From contig SLSE01000094.1 of assembly GCA_007130585.1 (NCBI GenBank), positions 1-7,886 on the forward strand: a stretch of 7,886 nt of DNA. The letters are read 5' to 3'. The notes below the pieces were generated by a model that searched no databases, was not told where the DNA came from, and saw only the letters and a program-made list of their open reading frames with translations. Below are positions 6,862-7,886 of this stretch, in pieces (position 1 is the stretch's first letter; every line of letters starts with the position of its first letter). Source of the DNA: Syntrophomonadaceae bacterium. Its GTDB lineage: Bacteria > Bacillota > Dethiobacteria > DTU022. The position numbers and the translations under genes were made by a program.

Positions 6862-7668
6862 ATGAATACCGGCAGCGCTGAGAAAATAAAACCGGGTGTC
6901 CTGAAACCGCCCCTGAAGTGGGCCGGCGGGAAACGCTGGCTGGTTCCCCACCTGCTGCCTCTTTGGAATAACTATAGCCGGCGCAGGCTTGTGGAACCTT
7001 TCTGTGGCGGCCTGGCAGTGGCCCTTGGAATAATGCCCGCAGAAGCGCTTCTCAGTGATTTAAATGAACACCTGATAAATTTTTTCAACCGGGTTAAAGA
7101 GGGCCTGGTGATAGATATTTCCATGGAAAACGATGAAAAACTATATTACACCCAGCGCACTAAATTCAACCAGCTGCTAAAAGACGGCAGGCAAAATACT
7201 GCGGAGGCGGCAGGACTGTTCTACTATCTTAACCGCACCGGTTATAACGGCCTCTGCCGTTTTAACCGGAAAGGTTTATTTAACGTGCCCTTCGGAAGTT
7301 ATAAAAAAATAACCTACCGCCGCGATTTCCGCCCTTATTCCGGGGTATTTAAAAGCTGGTGCTTTCAGGCCGGGGATTTTGAAAACCTGGATATCGAAAA
7401 GACCGCATTCATATATGCCGATCCGCCTTACGATGTGGAGTTTACCCAGTATTCCGAGAAAGCCTTTAACTGGGAGGACCAGGTGAGGCTTGCCCACTGG
7501 CTCCACGGCCACCGGGGACCTGTTGTTTTATCAAACCAGGCTACAGGCCGGATTATAGATCTTTACAAAAGCCTGGATTTTAAAATTCATTATCTTCAGG
7601 GGCCGCGCCGGATTAGCTGTACCGGCGAGCGGACTCCGGCTAACGAGATCCTTGCCCTGAGAGGATAG
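6862..7668 (+). CDS. dam: Dam-type DNA adenine-N6 methyltransferase (D12 class), probably GATC-specific
   Basis: 268 aa, close to E. coli Dam (278). It transfers a methyl group from S-adenosylmethionine to N6 of adenine in DNA. In order: LKWAGGK (18-24), the AdoMet-binding EPFCGG (45-50), LSDLN (64-68), the target-recognition block YLNRTGYNGLCRFN (122-135) with FNVPFGSYKK (140-149), the catalytic DPPY (187-190), VVLSN (221-225), and a C-terminal RTPANEIL. Compared from memory with E. coli Dam, the residues tied to GATC recognition there (K9, L122, R124, P134, Y138) are all kept (K19, L131, R133, P143, Y147); E. coli R137 is Ser146 here. The start is the ATG at 6862, with GGAG (6850-6853) 8 nt upstream. 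No restriction endonuclease gene is next to it in the window, so it may be a solitary regulatory or mobile-element methylase. The gene on the far side is convergent, with a 7-nt gap. Confidence 0.92.
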   Translation: MNTGSAEKIKPGVLKPPLKWAGGKRWLVPHLLPLWNNYSRRRLVEPFCGGLAVALGIMPAEALLSDLNEHLINFFNRVKEGLVIDISMENDEKLYYTQRTKFNQLLKDGRQNTAEAAGLFYYLNRTGYNGLCRFNRKGLFNVPFGSYKKITYRRDFRPYSGVFKSWCFQAGDFENLDIEKTAFIYADPPYDVEFTQYSEKAFNWEDQVRLAHWLHGHRGPVVLSNQATGRIIDLYKSLDFKIHYLQGPRRISCTGERTPANEILALRG

Positions 7669-7675
7669 ATTTAAA

Positions 7676-7886
7676 TTAGCCGGGGTTGGAGCCGGCCGGC
7701 AGTTCTCTTAACCAGTCAGCTGCATCCCGGGCAATCTTCTCCCATCCAGGTTCTGCCATGGGCCAGTGGGCATGATCTGTATATTCCCTGCAGGTCGCAA
7801 CATGCTTATATTTCCGGTAAATTTTCCTCACTACGGAGGCGGGAGTAACCCTGTCTTCCATGCAATTAATGATTAAAACCGGGCAG
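7676..7886 (-). CDS. Alpha/beta hydrolase, C-terminal fragment (cut by the right window edge)
   Basis: The minus-strand frame is open from the window edge to the TAA at 7676-7678, giving about 69 residues. It reads CPVLIINCMEDRVTP, the classic beta-strand plus acid turn of alpha/beta hydrolases; the catalytic aspartate would be encoded at 7853-7855. The segment DHAHWPMAEPGWEKI follows, where the catalytic histidine of HW is encoded at 7766-7768, and then a closing helix (DAADWLREL). The nucleophile serine and the rest of the enzyme lie beyond the window. A Met at 7859-7861 is internal, because the residues before it belong to the same conserved strand. Substrate unknown. The gene converges on the Dam-type gene; no terminator is seen in the 7-nt gap. 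Confidence 0.8.
   Translation of the reverse strand, partial: CPVLIINCMEDRVTPASVVRKIYRKYKHVATCREYTDHAHWPMAEPGWEKIARDAADWLRELPAGSNPG

Noticed and set aside
7691..7701. GCCGGCCGGC-like palindrome as a terminator for the Dam-type gene
   Set aside because: It is followed by no T-tract and lies in the coding end of the hydrolase.
1..7886. CRISPR array, tRNA, rRNA, insertion sequence or prophage structural genes
   Set aside because: Nothing with regular spacer-repeat structure, cloverleaf, transposase motifs or phage structural proteins was seen on either strand.

Overview
The window looks like part of the chromosome of an anaerobic or facultative Gram-positive bacterium, most likely a Clostridia-type Firmicute. 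This is inferred from strong AGGAG/GGAGG ribosome binding sites, a GTG start, intermediate GC content, and tandem multi-subunit cation/proton antiporter genes of the Mrp / complex I / membrane hydrogenase type. No 16S rRNA or marker gene is present, so the assignment is tentative.

Layout: positions 2-5226 hold three consecutive plus-strand genes for paralogous polytopic membrane proteins of the proton-conducting antiporter family (Pfam Proton_antipo_M; relatives are MrpA/MrpD, NuoL/M/N and HyfB). The first is cut by the left window edge and lacks its N-terminus. The second (GTG start at 1340, 526 aa) carries a His/Asp/Glu-rich loop near its C-terminus that the first lacks. The third (ATG start at 3046, 726 aa) has a long C-terminal extension reminiscent of the lateral-helix region of NuoL/HyfB. 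All three keep the TM5 glutamate and the buried lysines used for ion translocation. They are probably the ion-pumping end of a larger membrane complex whose other subunits lie to the left. No terminator is visible between them.

Positions 5326-6669 encode an MmgE/PrpD-family protein of normal length, possibly with its own promoter. It ends in a 14-bp inverted repeat that straddles its stop codon, followed by a clear intrinsic terminator at 6723-6747. Positions 6862-7668 encode a Dam-type adenine-N6 DNA methyltransferase that retains nearly all the GATC-recognition residues of E. coli Dam. Convergent with it, seven bases away, is the C-terminal end of an alpha/beta hydrolase on the minus strand (7676 to the right edge).

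The antiporter genes form a functional unit. The MmgE/PrpD, Dam and hydrolase genes look like unrelated neighbours, because the terminator and the strand change separate them. I found no CRISPR array, tRNA, rRNA, insertion sequence or phage structural gene. The points most worth checking are the metal-binding-like loop in the second antiporter subunit, the three-subunit arrangement, and the structured intergenic region at 6648-6843.
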